The notes under the pieces are model-generated. The model was not told where the DNA came from, did not search any database, and saw nothing but the letters and a program-made list of their open reading frames with translations. A DNA stretch of 64,000 nucleotides from Lewinellaceae bacterium (lineage in GTDB: Bacteria; Bacteroidota; Bacteroidia; Chitinophagales; Saprospiraceae). The stretch is taken from positions 1 to 64,000 of the forward strand of contig JADJFA010000043.1 in assembly GCA_016708875.1 (NCBI GenBank), in the 5' to 3' direction. Position numbers and translations under genes: made by a program. Below are positions 31,385 through 40,511 of this stretch, one piece after another. Each line of letters begins with the position of its first letter. The stretch's first letter is position 1.

Positions 31385-34300
31385 ATGAAAATCGCCGAAT
31401 TCTCCGTCAAGAACTCCCAGTTCACTTTCATCATATTTTGCTTTGTGATGGCTTTGGGATTGGGTTCCATGTTCAATATGCCGCGTGCCGAAGACCCCAA
31501 ATTCGCGCCGCCGGGCTACAACATCGTCGTCGTTTACCCCGGCGCGGGACCTGCGGAGATTGAGGACAAAATCACCGACAAACTCGAATCCAAGCTTGGC
31601 GCGCTGGAAAATATTGACCGGATGCGCTCGCTGTCGTTCAACGGCATCTCTGTGTTGACCATTGAATTCAAACACGGCGAAGAAACCGACAAGAAATACG
31701 AGGAGGTGGTGCGGGAAGTAAATGCCGCCCGGGCAGAATTGCCACAGGACATCTACCGCCTTCAGATCCAGAAATTCTCCTCCTCCGATGTATCCATTTT
31801 GCAGGGCGCTATTGTGTCGGAAAATGCCTCCTGGGCAGATTTGCGCCGCGAAGCAGAACGACTGGAAGAGGATCTCGAAAAAATCCCCGGCATCAAAGCC
31901 GCCGACACCTGGGGTTTCCCAAAACGGGAGGTACGGATTGCCCTCAATTTACCGAAAATGGCCGCCGAAAACGTACCGGCGAGCCGGGTATTGGGCGCCT
32001 TGCAAAGCGAAAATCTGAGTATTCCCGGTGGCTCGGTCAGCGTTGGAGACCGGACTTTCAACGTAGAGACCAGCGGCGATTATAAAAGTATCGAAGAGGT
32101 GCGCAACACTTTGGTCAATGGCCAAAATGGCCGCGTTCTCTACCTCCGCGACCTCGCCGAAGTGGACTGGGCATATGAAGAGAACCGCCATCTTGCCCGC
32201 GTGAATGGTATTTGTTGCGTATGGGTGACGGCTCGTATGAAAGACGAGCAGAACATTTTTGATGTGGGTAAATCCGTGAACGCCAAGGTGGCAGCCTGGC
32301 GCACCGATCTGCCCAAAAGCATGGATTATGTAAAGGTTTTTGATCAAAATGATTCTGTAAGCAAACGTCTTACGCGCTTTGCCAAAGATTTCGGCATCGC
32401 GATTTTGCTCGTGTTGCTCACACTTCTGCCACTGGGTTGGCGTGCCGCGATGGTAGTTATGGTCTCCATTCCGCTCAGTATTGCCATCGGGCTTTTTGCG
32501 CTCGACCAGTTGGGCTATTCATTGAACCAGCTCAGCATCGTGGGCCTCATCATCGCGCTGGGGATTCTTGTGGACGACTCCATTGTTGTGGTCGAAAACA
32601 TTGAACGATGGCTGCGAGAAGGCCATTCCCGACAAGACGCTGCCATACTTGCCACCAAGCAGATCGGGCTCGCAGTGCTGGGCTGCACGGCTACACTTGT
32701 ACTGGCCTTTTTGCCCCTCGTGTTCCTGCCCGAAGCCTCCGGCGATTTCATCCGTTCCTTGCCTTTGGCGGTTGTGCTGTGCGTATTGGCTTCTCTGTTT
32801 GTGTCGCTCACCATTGTGCCATTTTTGAGTAGCAGGGTGCTTTCGGAACACCACGACCCACGCGGTAACTTATTCATGCGCGGGCTGAAATGGCTTATCT
32901 CTGGCACCTACTCGAAGCTGCTGAACTTCTCTTTGAAAAAGCCTTGGGAAACCCTTGCTTTGGCAGTGTTTATCTTTTTCGGAACGGTCACCATTGGCTT
33001 TTTATTTGTGGGAGGCTCGGTGTTCCCAGCCAGCGAGCGTCCGATGTTCTATATTGACATAGAGGCGGCTGCCGGAACGAATCTTGAACAGACCAACCGC
33101 ATTACACAAATGGTTGATTCTGTGCTGCATGAATACGTTGCGCCGGAGTTTCGCGCCCAACATTTGCTGCCAGATTCGCTGGGGCCTGTTTCAAAATACA
33201 AAGGAGGCAAAGCTCAAATCACCTGGTATGCCACCAACGTTGGTCGGGGCAATCCGCGCATTTATTACAATGTCATACGGGAAGTTGAGGCATTTGACTA
33301 CGGACAAATTTTTGTGCAATTGCAGGAAAAAACGCCCCCTCCGGTAAAGATTGCGCTGATAGATGAATTGCGCGAAAAATTCAAAAACGTGCCCGGAGCG
33401 GTTATCAACGTAAAGGACTTTGAACAAGGCCCGCCCATCGAAGCCCCCATTGCCATTCGTATTATTGGTGAAAATCTCGACACACTACGGGGTATCGCGC
33501 TCCGTGTCGAAAACCTCCTCGCCGAAACCGAAGGAACGATTTACATAGACAACCCCATCGCCACGGTCAAGACCGATTTGCAGATAAAGATCAACAAAGA
33601 CAAGGCCGCTACGATGGGTATTCCCGTAGCCGATATTGACCGCATGGTGCGGCTTGCCATTGCGGGACTTAACCTCGGCGTGTTTACTTCTGAGGAAGAT
33701 GGCGAAGAATACAACCTCATGGTGACGGTACCCAAAAGCGGCGCAAACACCACGCTCGACGCACTTAAAAACCTGTATATCAACAACATACCCGGTACGG
33801 CAATTCCACTGAGTCAGGTGGCCGAAGTGGTGTTCAAACCTTCGCCGAACTATATACAACACTACAACAAGGAGCGATTTACCGGAATCACTGCCTTTGT
33901 GAAAAGCGGTTTCCTAGCCGCAAAACTCAACCGTGATTTGGGCAAAAAAATGGCCGAGATGAAAATGCCCGAAGGTTATTCGTACCGAATGGCAGGAGAG
34001 GTGGAAAGTGCGGAACGTTCGTTCAGCGGCCTTGGCCCAATCATTTTGTTGACGATTTTTGGGCTTTTGGCAGTGCTGATTTTAGAGTTCAAAACCTTCA
34101 AAAGCACCATTATTGTGCTGTCAGTTATTCCGCTCGGAATAATTGGAGCCATCCTGATTTTGCTTGCCACAGGTTACCCATTTTCATTCACTGTGGTGGT
34201 GGGCTTGATTGCGCTGATGGGCATTGAGGTCAAAAACTCCATTTTGCTGGTGGATTTCACAAACCAGCTCCGAGCCGAGGGGAAACCGCTCGATCTGGCC

Positions 34301-34507
34301 ATTCAGGAAGCGGGCGAGATTCGTTTTGTGCCAATTTTGCTCACTTCACTTACGGCCATTGGTGGTCTGCTGCCGATTGCAGTGGAGGAAAATCCGCTGT
34401 ATTCCCCGCTGGCGTATGTGCTGATTGGGGGTTTGATTTCCAGCACGCTGTTGTCGAGGATTGTGACGCCGGTGTTGTATAAGTTGTTGGCGCCGAGGGT
34501 GGTGTGA
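31385..34507 (+). CDS. RND-family efflux transporter permease (AcrB-like)
   Basis: A 1040-residue inner-membrane pump with the standard RND layout: TM1, a large periplasmic loop, TM2-TM7, a second loop and TM8-TM12. The proton-relay Asp pair in TM4 is visible in GILVDDSIVVVENIERW. Other family blocks are MPRAEDPKFAPPG near the N-terminus, SIVGLIIALG, and GLIALMGIEVKNSILLVDF near the end. It exports drugs, lipophilic compounds or metals together with the adaptor and TolC; the substrate cannot be read from the sequence. tetR upstream is the likely regulator. Confidence 0.95.
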   Translation: MKIAEFSVKNSQFTFIIFCFVMALGLGSMFNMPRAEDPKFAPPGYNIVVVYPGAGPAEIEDKITDKLESKLGALENIDRMRSLSFNGISVLTIEFKHGEETDKKYEEVVREVNAARAELPQDIYRLQIQKFSSSDVSILQGAIVSENASWADLRREAERLEEDLEKIPGIKAADTWGFPKREVRIALNLPKMAAENVPASRVLGALQSENLSIPGGSVSVGDRTFNVETSGDYKSIEEVRNTLVNGQNGRVLYLRDLAEVDWAYEENRHLARVNGICCVWVTARMKDEQNIFDVGKSVNAKVAAWRTDLPKSMDYVKVFDQNDSVSKRLTRFAKDFGIAILLVLLTLLPLGWRAAMVVMVSIPLSIAIGLFALDQLGYSLNQLSIVGLIIALGILVDDSIVVVENIERWLREGHSRQDAAILATKQIGLAVLGCTATLVLAFLPLVFLPEASGDFIRSLPLAVVLCVLASLFVSLTIVPFLSSRVLSEHHDPRGNLFMRGLKWLISGTYSKLLNFSLKKPWETLALAVFIFFGTVTIGFLFVGGSVFPASERPMFYIDIEAAAGTNLEQTNRITQMVDSVLHEYVAPEFRAQHLLPDSLGPVSKYKGGKAQITWYATNVGRGNPRIYYNVIREVEAFDYGQIFVQLQEKTPPPVKIALIDELREKFKNVPGAVINVKDFEQGPPIEAPIAIRIIGENLDTLRGIALRVENLLAETEGTIYIDNPIATVKTDLQIKINKDKAATMGIPVADIDRMVRLAIAGLNLGVFTSEEDGEEYNLMVTVPKSGANTTLDALKNLYINNIPGTAIPLSQVAEVVFKPSPNYIQHYNKERFTGITAFVKSGFLAAKLNRDLGKKMAEMKMPEGYSYRMAGEVESAERSFSGLGPIILLTIFGLLAVLILEFKTFKSTIIVLSVIPLGIIGAILILLATGYPFSFTVVVGLIALMGIEVKNSILLVDFTNQLRAEGKPLDLAIQEAGEIRFVPILLTSLTAIGGLLPIAVEENPLYSPLAYVLIGGLISSTLLSRIVTPVLYKLLAPRVV

Positions 34508-34543
34508 AGAGTTTTTCTTACTTTTGTTGCAAATCTTAATATC

Positions 34544-34779
34544 ATGGACGCCAATCTTCTTCAGCGAATCACAACCAATCCTGCCCAATGTGGTGGAAAG
34601 CCATGCATTCGCGGGATGCGCATCCGTGTCACAGATGTGCTGGACTTGCTGGCCAATGGCCTTACGCCAGAGATAATTGTAACGGAAGAACTTCCTGATC
34701 TCAGTTTGATGATGTGCGGGCTTGCTTGGCCTATGCGTCGTTGAAACTTAACCATCCTGTACTCGCTGCTGCCGCCTGA
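34544..34779 (+). CDS. DUF433 antitoxin, frameshifted
   Basis: The start MDANLLQRITTNPAQCGGKP, CIRGMRIRVTDVLDLLANGL and EELPDLS is a DUF433 (HTH-type) antitoxin. The current frame ends early at 34744, but one extra G after CTCAGTTTG near 34712 restores the family ending (LDDVRACLAYASLK...HPVLAAAA) and a TGA at 34777-34779. That stop overlaps the ATG of the toxin gene in the TGATG arrangement typical of translational coupling. Restored length is about 78 residues. Confidence 0.8.
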
Positions 34780-35108
34780 TGCTGCTCATTGACGCTCAAT
34801 TATCGCCCAACCTGGCAATCTGGATAAGAGACCGTTTTGGAATTGACTGCTTTTCCGTCGGTTACATCGGCTATCGTGATGCATCAGACATTGATATTTT
34901 CTTCAAAGCCCGCGAGTTAGATGCCATCGTTTTAACTAAAGACGATGATTTTGTAAAACTACTCCACAAGCACGGCAGTCCACCCCGCATAATCTGGCTC
35001 ACTTGCGGCAATACTTCCAATGCTCGAATGCGGGAAATTCTGGAAGCCTACCTTGAAACGGCATTGGGAATGCTGGATTCTAATGATCTGGTTGAAATTA
35101 ATGGGTAA
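34779..35108 (+). CDS. DUF5615 PIN-like toxin
   Basis: A 109-residue PIN-like protein (MLLIDAQLSPNLAIWIRDRFG, acidic residues in LTKDDDFVKLL, and PPRIIWLTCGN), the usual partner of DUF433 antitoxins. PIN-domain toxins are metal-dependent ribonucleases; activity for this subfamily is inferred. Its start overlaps the antitoxin stop. The pair sits between the RND pump gene and rfbC, a common pattern for small mobile or stabilising cassettes. Confidence 0.88.
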   Translation: MLLIDAQLSPNLAIWIRDRFGIDCFSVGYIGYRDASDIDIFFKARELDAIVLTKDDDFVKLLHKHGSPPRIIWLTCGNTSNARMREILEAYLETALGMLDSNDLVEING

Positions 35109-35147
35109 TGCCATTTTTGTGGTTTAGCTCCGAGGATACTGAGTATA

Positions 35148-35690
35148 TCACCGCCGTCTCCCCACAAATCCCGGCAACGCCATATCCTTCTCCGATACCA
35201 ACACCTTCCCCAGATCAAACTCCCAATCAATTCCCAGCACAGGATCATCAAACCTCACACCACCTTCGTGCGCTTTGGAATAAAAATTGTCGCACTTATA
35301 GACGAATTCTGCCGTGTCGCTTAGCACCAGATAGCCGTGGGCAAAACCGCGCGGCACGAAAAGCTGGCGTTTGTTTTCCGCGCTTAGCCGGATGCTGAAC
35401 CATTGACCAAAAGTGGCCGAACCTTCTCGCAAATCCACTGCCACATCCAGCACCTCGCCTTCGGTGACGCGCACGAGTTTGGCCTGTGCCATTTCCCCTA
35501 CTTGATAGTGTAATCCACGGAGTACGCCGCGGGTAGAACGGGCTTGATTGTCTTGCACAAATGCCGCATGGACACCCGCTTCCGCCCAGACTTTATGGTT
35601 GTAACTTTCAAAAAAATAGCCCCGCTCGTCACGGTAAACCGCGGGCTCAAATATGATTAGGTCTTGAATGGGCGTAGTTGAAAAAGGCAT
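35148..35690 (-). CDS. rfbC: dTDP-4-dehydrorhamnose 3,5-epimerase
   Basis: A 180-residue cupin enzyme that epimerises dTDP-4-keto-6-deoxyglucose at C3 and C5 in dTDP-rhamnose synthesis. Signatures: FEPAVYRDERGYFFESYN, FVQDNQARSTRGVLRGLHYQ (catalytic His), VLDVAVDLREGS, VPRGFAHGYLVLSD and YSKAHEGGVRFDDP. I start it at MPFSTTPIQDL (35690) rather than the Met four codons upstream. No other rfb genes are adjacent, which is unusual for an operon gene but common in Bacteroidota. Confidence 0.95.
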   Translation of the reverse strand: MPFSTTPIQDLIIFEPAVYRDERGYFFESYNHKVWAEAGVHAAFVQDNQARSTRGVLRGLHYQVGEMAQAKLVRVTEGEVLDVAVDLREGSATFGQWFSIRLSAENKRQLFVPRGFAHGYLVLSDTAEFVYKCDNFYSKAHEGGVRFDDPVLGIDWEFDLGKVLVSEKDMALPGFVGRRR

Positions 35691-35727
35691 AAAGAGTTGC
35701 AAGTTTTAAGTTCAAAGTAGCAAGTTT

Positions 35728-35820
35728 CAAGTTTCAAGTAACAAGTTTCAAGTGGCAAGTTTCAAGTGGCAAGGCGGAAAGTGAGCTCTTTGCCACTTGA
35801 AACTTGTTACTTGAAACTTG
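35728..35820. repeat. 31-bp perfect inverted repeat of CAAGTTTCAAGT words
   Basis: 35728-35758 and 35790-35820 are exact complements over 31 bases with a 31-nt spacer; more copies of the same word extend the left arm to about 35697. It fills the gap between the outer-membrane protein gene and rfbC, both read on the minus strand. Confidence 0.9.
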
Positions 35821-35827
35821 TCACTTT

Positions 35828-36652
35828 CTACTTAGAACTCTTTTTCCGCCACGAAATCATCGCTGAAGGTGTAAGCCCCAGGCTCGGATGCCATTCTGAG
35901 GCGAGGTCAATGGCCAGGTTGTTTTTCAAACGAAATCCGGCGCCAAAACCAATGCGCGCCAAATTGTTACTGCGCATCCCGGCCCGGATTACCAGCGCTG
36001 ATGTAGGCCGATATTCAAGCCCGGCTTTTACCATGGCCTTGCGTTCGAGGTCTTTTTCGGTTTCAAAGGTCATCAAAAGTATGTCTGAGGGCTTCCAGGA
36101 TGCGCCGATACGCAATAAGGTAGGCACAAGATCCTCACCAATTTTTTGCTGGAAAGGGTTTTGGATTTTTGCGCCGATCCAAACGTCGGGCAAAACCCGG
36201 GCGAGCATACTCAAGCCAAACGTCGCCATCGTAGCAGACCCGTATTCCTGTGCCGATGCCCGCAACACATCTACTGAGCCACCTAGATAAAAGGCTTCCG
36301 TCAAACGCCTACCATAGGCCAGTCGGAACCGGTGCTCTGCGTAAATATCAACCGCCGAGTGCTCGATGCCCAATCCAACGCCGCTGTATTTTCCAATACC
36401 CGCTACTGCCTGTACGTTGCCTGTGTGCCAGCCCGTGACGCCGTAAGGCAACGCTGATCCTACCCAAAAGCCGAGGCGCTCGCCCAAGCCTAGCTGGGCT
36501 TCGTTGGCAAGCCCGGCCGAAAGGCTCGGAATGGCGATCGTGGCTCCACCCATTCCCATCGCCGCCGCATTCTCGAACGGACGCATATACACCTGGGCAT
36601 GGATGGTCGTGTACAGAAAAAATGAAAAAACTAAAAGGGTAAAGTGGCGCAT
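35828..36652 (-). CDS. Outer-membrane beta-barrel-like protein (PorV/PorQ-like)
   Basis: A protein of about 274 residues, started at 36652 where a signal peptide begins (MRHFTLLVFSFFLYTTIHAQ). Alternating hydrophobic strands ending in aromatic residues suggest a membrane beta-barrel; the opening AAAMGMGGATIAI and GLANEAQL resemble the start of PorV/PorQ family proteins of the T9SS, where PorV is a shuttle for cargo. The match is by pattern only. It could equally be an uncharacterised barrel. Confidence 0.65.
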   Translation of the reverse strand: MRHFTLLVFSFFLYTTIHAQVYMRPFENAAAMGMGGATIAIPSLSAGLANEAQLGLGERLGFWVGSALPYGVTGWHTGNVQAVAGIGKYSGVGLGIEHSAVDIYAEHRFRLAYGRRLTEAFYLGGSVDVLRASAQEYGSATMATFGLSMLARVLPDVWIGAKIQNPFQQKIGEDLVPTLLRIGASWKPSDILLMTFETEKDLERKAMVKAGLEYRPTSALVIRAGMRSNNLARIGFGAGFRLKNNLAIDLASEWHPSLGLTPSAMISWRKKSSK

Positions 36653-36744
36653 GGCATCAAAAATTGGTTGGGCAAAAGTAGAGCGCGCTTGCGATAGCCA
36701 CGGCATACATTTGTGGGTCAAATCATGACTTCCCATTGATCCGT

Positions 36745-38502
36745 TGATTTACTTCCCAAGAGAAACCCATACTAACCGTCAACGATAAAGCCCATCCTCA
36801 TTGCAAGCGCACCCCTTCGAACCAGGCCAACACATTTGAAGAAATTTACGCCGATTTCCAATTAAATGAAGTAAGCGGGAAGGGCACACGCTATTCCGTT
36901 TTCCTTCACCCTAAGCAGGATGTAACTGTACAACGACTTGAAATTCAATTCGATCTGCCGCTCACGCCCGATGCCCGATTTTTCGCCAATGGATACCAAT
37001 CCTGGAGCGAAAGCCAGCTTCTGAAAGTCACAGAGGGCATTCCTCGTTTGCGTAGTATCGCACGGCGGCACATGGGTTTGTATGGCGACGAGCATATCAA
37101 GGGCATTCCTCGCGGGGAGGGTTATCTGCATGCCTGGACGTACACTTATGTATCCCGGAACGCTGTTCCGGTCCGAACAGTTCCGGGCAACAGCGTTCCG
37201 GGATACTCTGCGGCTCCCTCAGCGAACGCACCGGCTTTACCCTTTTCCTGTACGATCATCACAGAGGCATACTCACCGTTCGCAAAGACATGGATGGTCT
37301 TGCCCTGAAGCACTCTTTTCCCGCACTAGATTTTTGGGTGGGCGAAGGCGAGGAACAAGCCCTTTTTGACGCCTATTTTAAAGCCTGCGAAATGTCGCCT
37401 CCTACTGCCCCGCCAGCTTTTGGCTGGACGAGTTGGTACAATCATTTCACGAATATTTCGGAGGCGGTATTGTTGGGAAATTTGGAGTCGTTCTGTGCAA
37501 CTCAACCAATCAGTGCTAAAAATTTGGATGACGGAACTTTCGAATGCCGAACAGAAGTTCGGCCTACGCTACTTCCAAATTGACGACGGCTGGCAAACCG
37601 CAGTGGGCGACTGGCTTAGTGTGAAACCTGCTTTCCCAAACGGAATGCAGCACATTGCATTGAAAATCAAAGAAAAAGGGTTACAACCTGGGCTTTGGCT
37701 CGCGCCGTTTGTGGCATCTGCCAAATCCGAACTTGTGCGCCGACACCCCGATTGGTTGTTGAAAGACCCCAAAGGTCGGCCCATAAAAGTCGGCTGGAAT
37801 CCTTATTGGCATGGCTGGTATTATGCACTCGATTTTTACCATGATGGGGTGCGCGAATACCTCACGGGCGTATTCCACACAGTCCTCGAAAAGTGGGGCT
37901 TCGAACTGCTTAAGCTCGACTTTTTGTTTGCCGTTGCAATCGCGCCGCCGCCCGGCAAAACCCGCGGCGGAGTAATGTGGGAAGCCATGGAATTCATCCG
38001 ACATTTGGTTGGTAGGAGGCGTATACTCGCTTGTGGTGTGCCGCTCGGCTCCTGCTTCGGACTGGCGGATTATTGCCGCATAGGGGGGGATGTGCATCTG
38101 GCCTGGCGACATTCGATGCTTTCATTTTTGCATTTTCGAGAGCGAGTTGACACCCTGGCCTCCCTGCACAGCACTTTGGGGCGCTGGCAACTCAACGGAC
38201 GTGCTTTTCAAAACGACCCGGACGTGTTCATTCTTCGCGATGGCAATCAAAAACTGAATCCAGATCAGCAGCAAACATTATTGACCATCAATGCTTTACT
38301 TGGAAACCTGCTCTTTACCTCCGATGATGTGGGTGCATATTCCGAGGAGCAAAAAGCCGAACTCGAGGAGGCGCTTTTATTACGTGGAAGCCAGGTTATC
38401 CGGGTTTTTGAATTGGAGAAAGATCTTTGGAAAATTGATTTTGAGCAGTCGTGGCACACCTGTCTGGTGTACCACAGCGCTGGTCGGCTTATTCCAATCT
38501 AA
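36745..38502 (+). pseudogene. Melibiase-like alpha-galactosidase (GH36-type), broken by a palindromic repeat and a second frameshift
   Basis: The protein is recognisable in three successive frames: an N-terminal beta domain (FFANGYQSWSESQL at about 36986), a middle part (SLSERTGFTLFLYDHHRG and FGWTSWYNHFTNISE, 37212-37480) and the catalytic barrel (FGLRYFQIDDGWQ, LKLDFLFAVA with nucleophile Asp, GGDVHLAWRHS, up to 38502). The first break coincides with a 55-bp palindromic element at 37151-37205, inserted between TYTY and CGSLSE; its length is not a multiple of three. The second break lies at about 37480-37510. No good start codon is visible upstream of about 36770, so the N-terminus may also be damaged. 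Confidence 0.8.
37151..37205. repeat. Palindromic element TATCCCGGAACGCTG..., copy 2, inside melibiase gene
   Basis: Arms 37151-37167 and 37189-37205 are perfect 17-bp complements. The left half (CCCGGAACGCTGTTCCGGT) is identical to the copy at 28879-28942. The middle has a partial extra copy of the same word. Its removal plus adjacent bases rejoins the conserved protein sequence. Confidence 0.9.
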
Positions 38503-38757
38503 CTAAATCTTTAAAAAACCTGCCAATGGCCAACGGCACATGGGTGGAATTACGTCCTTACGAGACCTTGGTTTTGAAATCTTGAAATCGTCGCCCAATG
38601 GCAAGTCTTTTTGGCTGTCCTATCCTTCAAGCACGTATCTTTGCCCTTCTTATTGGACACTGGACTGGTTGACATTGAATGCTGGACCAACGTAGTCCAA
38701 GGTTCAGTGTCTAAAAGTCCAAAGTCTAACATCCAACAATCCAACGTCCAAGTATAC
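38503..38757. other. Gap with imperfect inverted repeat, no gene seen
   Basis: The gap contains words such as GGACACTGGAC, AGTCCAAGGTTCAGTGTC and repeated TCCAAcgTCCAA in roughly inverted order (38660-38755), directly before the next ATG. No coding potential is evident; an in-frame extension of the downstream gene (from 38611) is rejected because a lipoprotein signal starts at 38758. Confidence 0.5.
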
Positions 38758-39789
38758 ATGAAAAAACTGCTCTTTTTGCTGCCTTTTGGCCTTTTGCTCT
38801 CGGCTTGCTCCAATAATTTTGATGTGACCGCCCCCTGGAAAGAAATCCCAATAGTGTATGGCATCCTTTCTCCACAAGACTCGGCACACTATATCCGTGT
38901 CGAAAAGGCATTCCTTGATCCCGAAGTTAGTGCCTTGACAATTGCCCAAATACCTGATTCGCTCTATTATCCTGAAAGTGCAATCACGGTATGGCTGATT
39001 CGCACATCAGATCAAGTCGCCCTTCAACTCCAACGGGTGAACGGCGCATTGGAAGGCTATCCACGCGATCCGGGTGTTTTTGCGGGACAACCTAACTGGC
39101 TTTACAAAGCAATACCAACGGGCGGATTCTCCCTCCAAGCTGGCAAAACATACCGACTTGAAATAAGGCGTAATGACGGCAGACCAACTATTACGGCTGA
39201 GACTACATTACCCGCCGACTTTACAGTGGTTAGGCCAATACTATCAGACCCGGTGCCGAAAATTGCCTTCGCTGGTCAGGTATCGAGCCTTGTTAAATGG
39301 CGCACCGATGTCAACGGATATTATTTCAACCTCACCTTTCGCGTGAGAATCAATGAAAGAAACCTGAACGGCACACTTGTTGGCACTCAAGAATTTGTGT
39401 GGGAAGCGGCAAAAAACCTCGAACGGGGAGAAACCCCGGTTACTCCAGGGTTGTATGATGTTTCTGCTTTTGTAACAGGCAACAGTTTCTATCAATTTTT
39501 GGCCAAAAACCTCCAGCGCCCCGCTTCTGGCCGCTACCGCGAATTTGGAACCTGTGATATAATCATTGATGGGGGCGGTAAAGAGATCAAAGAATATTTA
39601 GAAACGGCCAGTGCCAATGGTGGACTAACCGGGGCAGAAACCTTCCCTAACTACACCAATATTTCAGAAGGTTATGGCATTTTTACTGCCAAGAACCAAA
39701 CGATTGCCCAGAATATTCGCATTGACGGCGTTACGGTGGACTCCATGAACATGAGTTCCATTGCAGACACGCTTGGCTTTGTTAAATGA
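38758..39789 (+). CDS. DUF4249-like lipoprotein
   Basis: A 343-residue lipoprotein (MKKLLFLLPFGLLLSACSNN). The opening APWKEIPIVYGILSPQDSAHYIRVEKAFLD and the mid-protein LQAGKTYRLEIRRNDGRPTITAETTLP match the pattern of Bacteroidota DUF4249-like surface lipoproteins, often encoded beside TonB receptors, though none is present here. The body is beta-rich. The function is unknown. A strong terminator follows. Confidence 0.75.
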   Translation: MKKLLFLLPFGLLLSACSNNFDVTAPWKEIPIVYGILSPQDSAHYIRVEKAFLDPEVSALTIAQIPDSLYYPESAITVWLIRTSDQVALQLQRVNGALEGYPRDPGVFAGQPNWLYKAIPTGGFSLQAGKTYRLEIRRNDGRPTITAETTLPADFTVVRPILSDPVPKIAFAGQVSSLVKWRTDVNGYYFNLTFRVRINERNLNGTLVGTQEFVWEAAKNLERGETPVTPGLYDVSAFVTGNSFYQFLAKNLQRPASGRYREFGTCDIIIDGGGKEIKEYLETASANGGLTGAETFPNYTNISEGYGIFTAKNQTIAQNIRIDGVTVDSMNMSSIADTLGFVK

Positions 39790-39822
39790 GTTTCCGCACT
39801 CCTGTTAATACCTTCCTTTCCT

Positions 39823-39862
39823 GCGCTCCGAACTGCCGTTTGTCAGTTCGGAGCGCTTTTTT
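39823..39862 (+). terminator. Rho-independent terminator
   Basis: GCGCTCCGAACTG (39823-39835) pairs with CAGTTCGGAGCGC (39844-39856) and is followed by TTTTTTAG, 34 bases after the lipoprotein stop codon. Confidence 0.9.
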
Positions 39863-39866
39863 AGTA

Positions 39867-40511
39867 GCCAAAAAAAGTTTTCTTGTCGTTAGCATGACTA
39901 TTTTTAGATGGAATTCAACCTATACGAACATTAATTTTTCACGAATTATCAAAAATCTGACAATAAAAACCCTTTCTGCCTGAACAAAAAGGAGCAATAT
40001 TTTCATTTTTTCAATGAATTTTTCTAAATATCTAAATAAACAAACCCATTCAATGATCAAATTTCGAAAACTAGAATTTCACAATGAGTTAAAAATGTAA
40101 TTGCCAGAGGAGAGACCATTATGCCACTTTTGTACGAGTGAACGGTGGCGATAAAAGTATTGCCGCCATAGAGATATGTTCATGGGATTATACAAATTTC
40201 AGGTGAGAGAGCAAGTCCTTCCAATTGTGGAAGGACTTGCTAAACCTGAACACCGCCCCCTCGCCCAACTCGGCCGCAACAAAAACCATTTCCAACCGTT
40301 TTCCAACCACTATTCCTGCCAGACATACCGTCCCTCAGAAAGCCGTTCCACACGAAATGTTCATGGGATTATAATTTGTTGTTTTACCAGCCACGCCGAA
40401 AGAGGCGTGGCTTTTTTATTTCCAGCACTACCTTTACCCGCTTTACCCGCCGAAGCCCATCAGGGCGAAGGCGGGCCTCTCACGTCTCTCACCTTCTCAC
40501 GTCTCTCACAT
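39867..40511. other. 645-nt gap before panB: hairpins and a 17-bp direct repeat, no gene seen
   Basis: No coding region is supported. A hairpin AGCAAGTCCTTCC/GGAAGGACTTGCT lies at about 40210-40243. ATGTTCATGGGATTATA occurs exactly at 40176-40192 and 40357-40373, enclosing 164 bases. A terminator-like stem is at 40389-40418, and a CCCGCCGAAGCC...GGCGAAGGCGGG unit at about 40447-40476 is followed by CTCACGTCTCTCAC words up to the panB start. Confidence 0.6.
40389..40418 (+). terminator. Terminator-like hairpin upstream of panB
   Basis: AGCCACGCC pairs with GGCGTGGCT across GAAAGA and is followed by TTTTTTATTT. No gene ends close upstream, so it may terminate an unrecognised RNA or be a relic. 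Confidence 0.7.

Noticed and set aside
39786..39983. 65-codon frame after the lipoprotein gene
   Set aside because: It contains the terminator hairpin and AT-rich intergenic DNA with no recognisable features.
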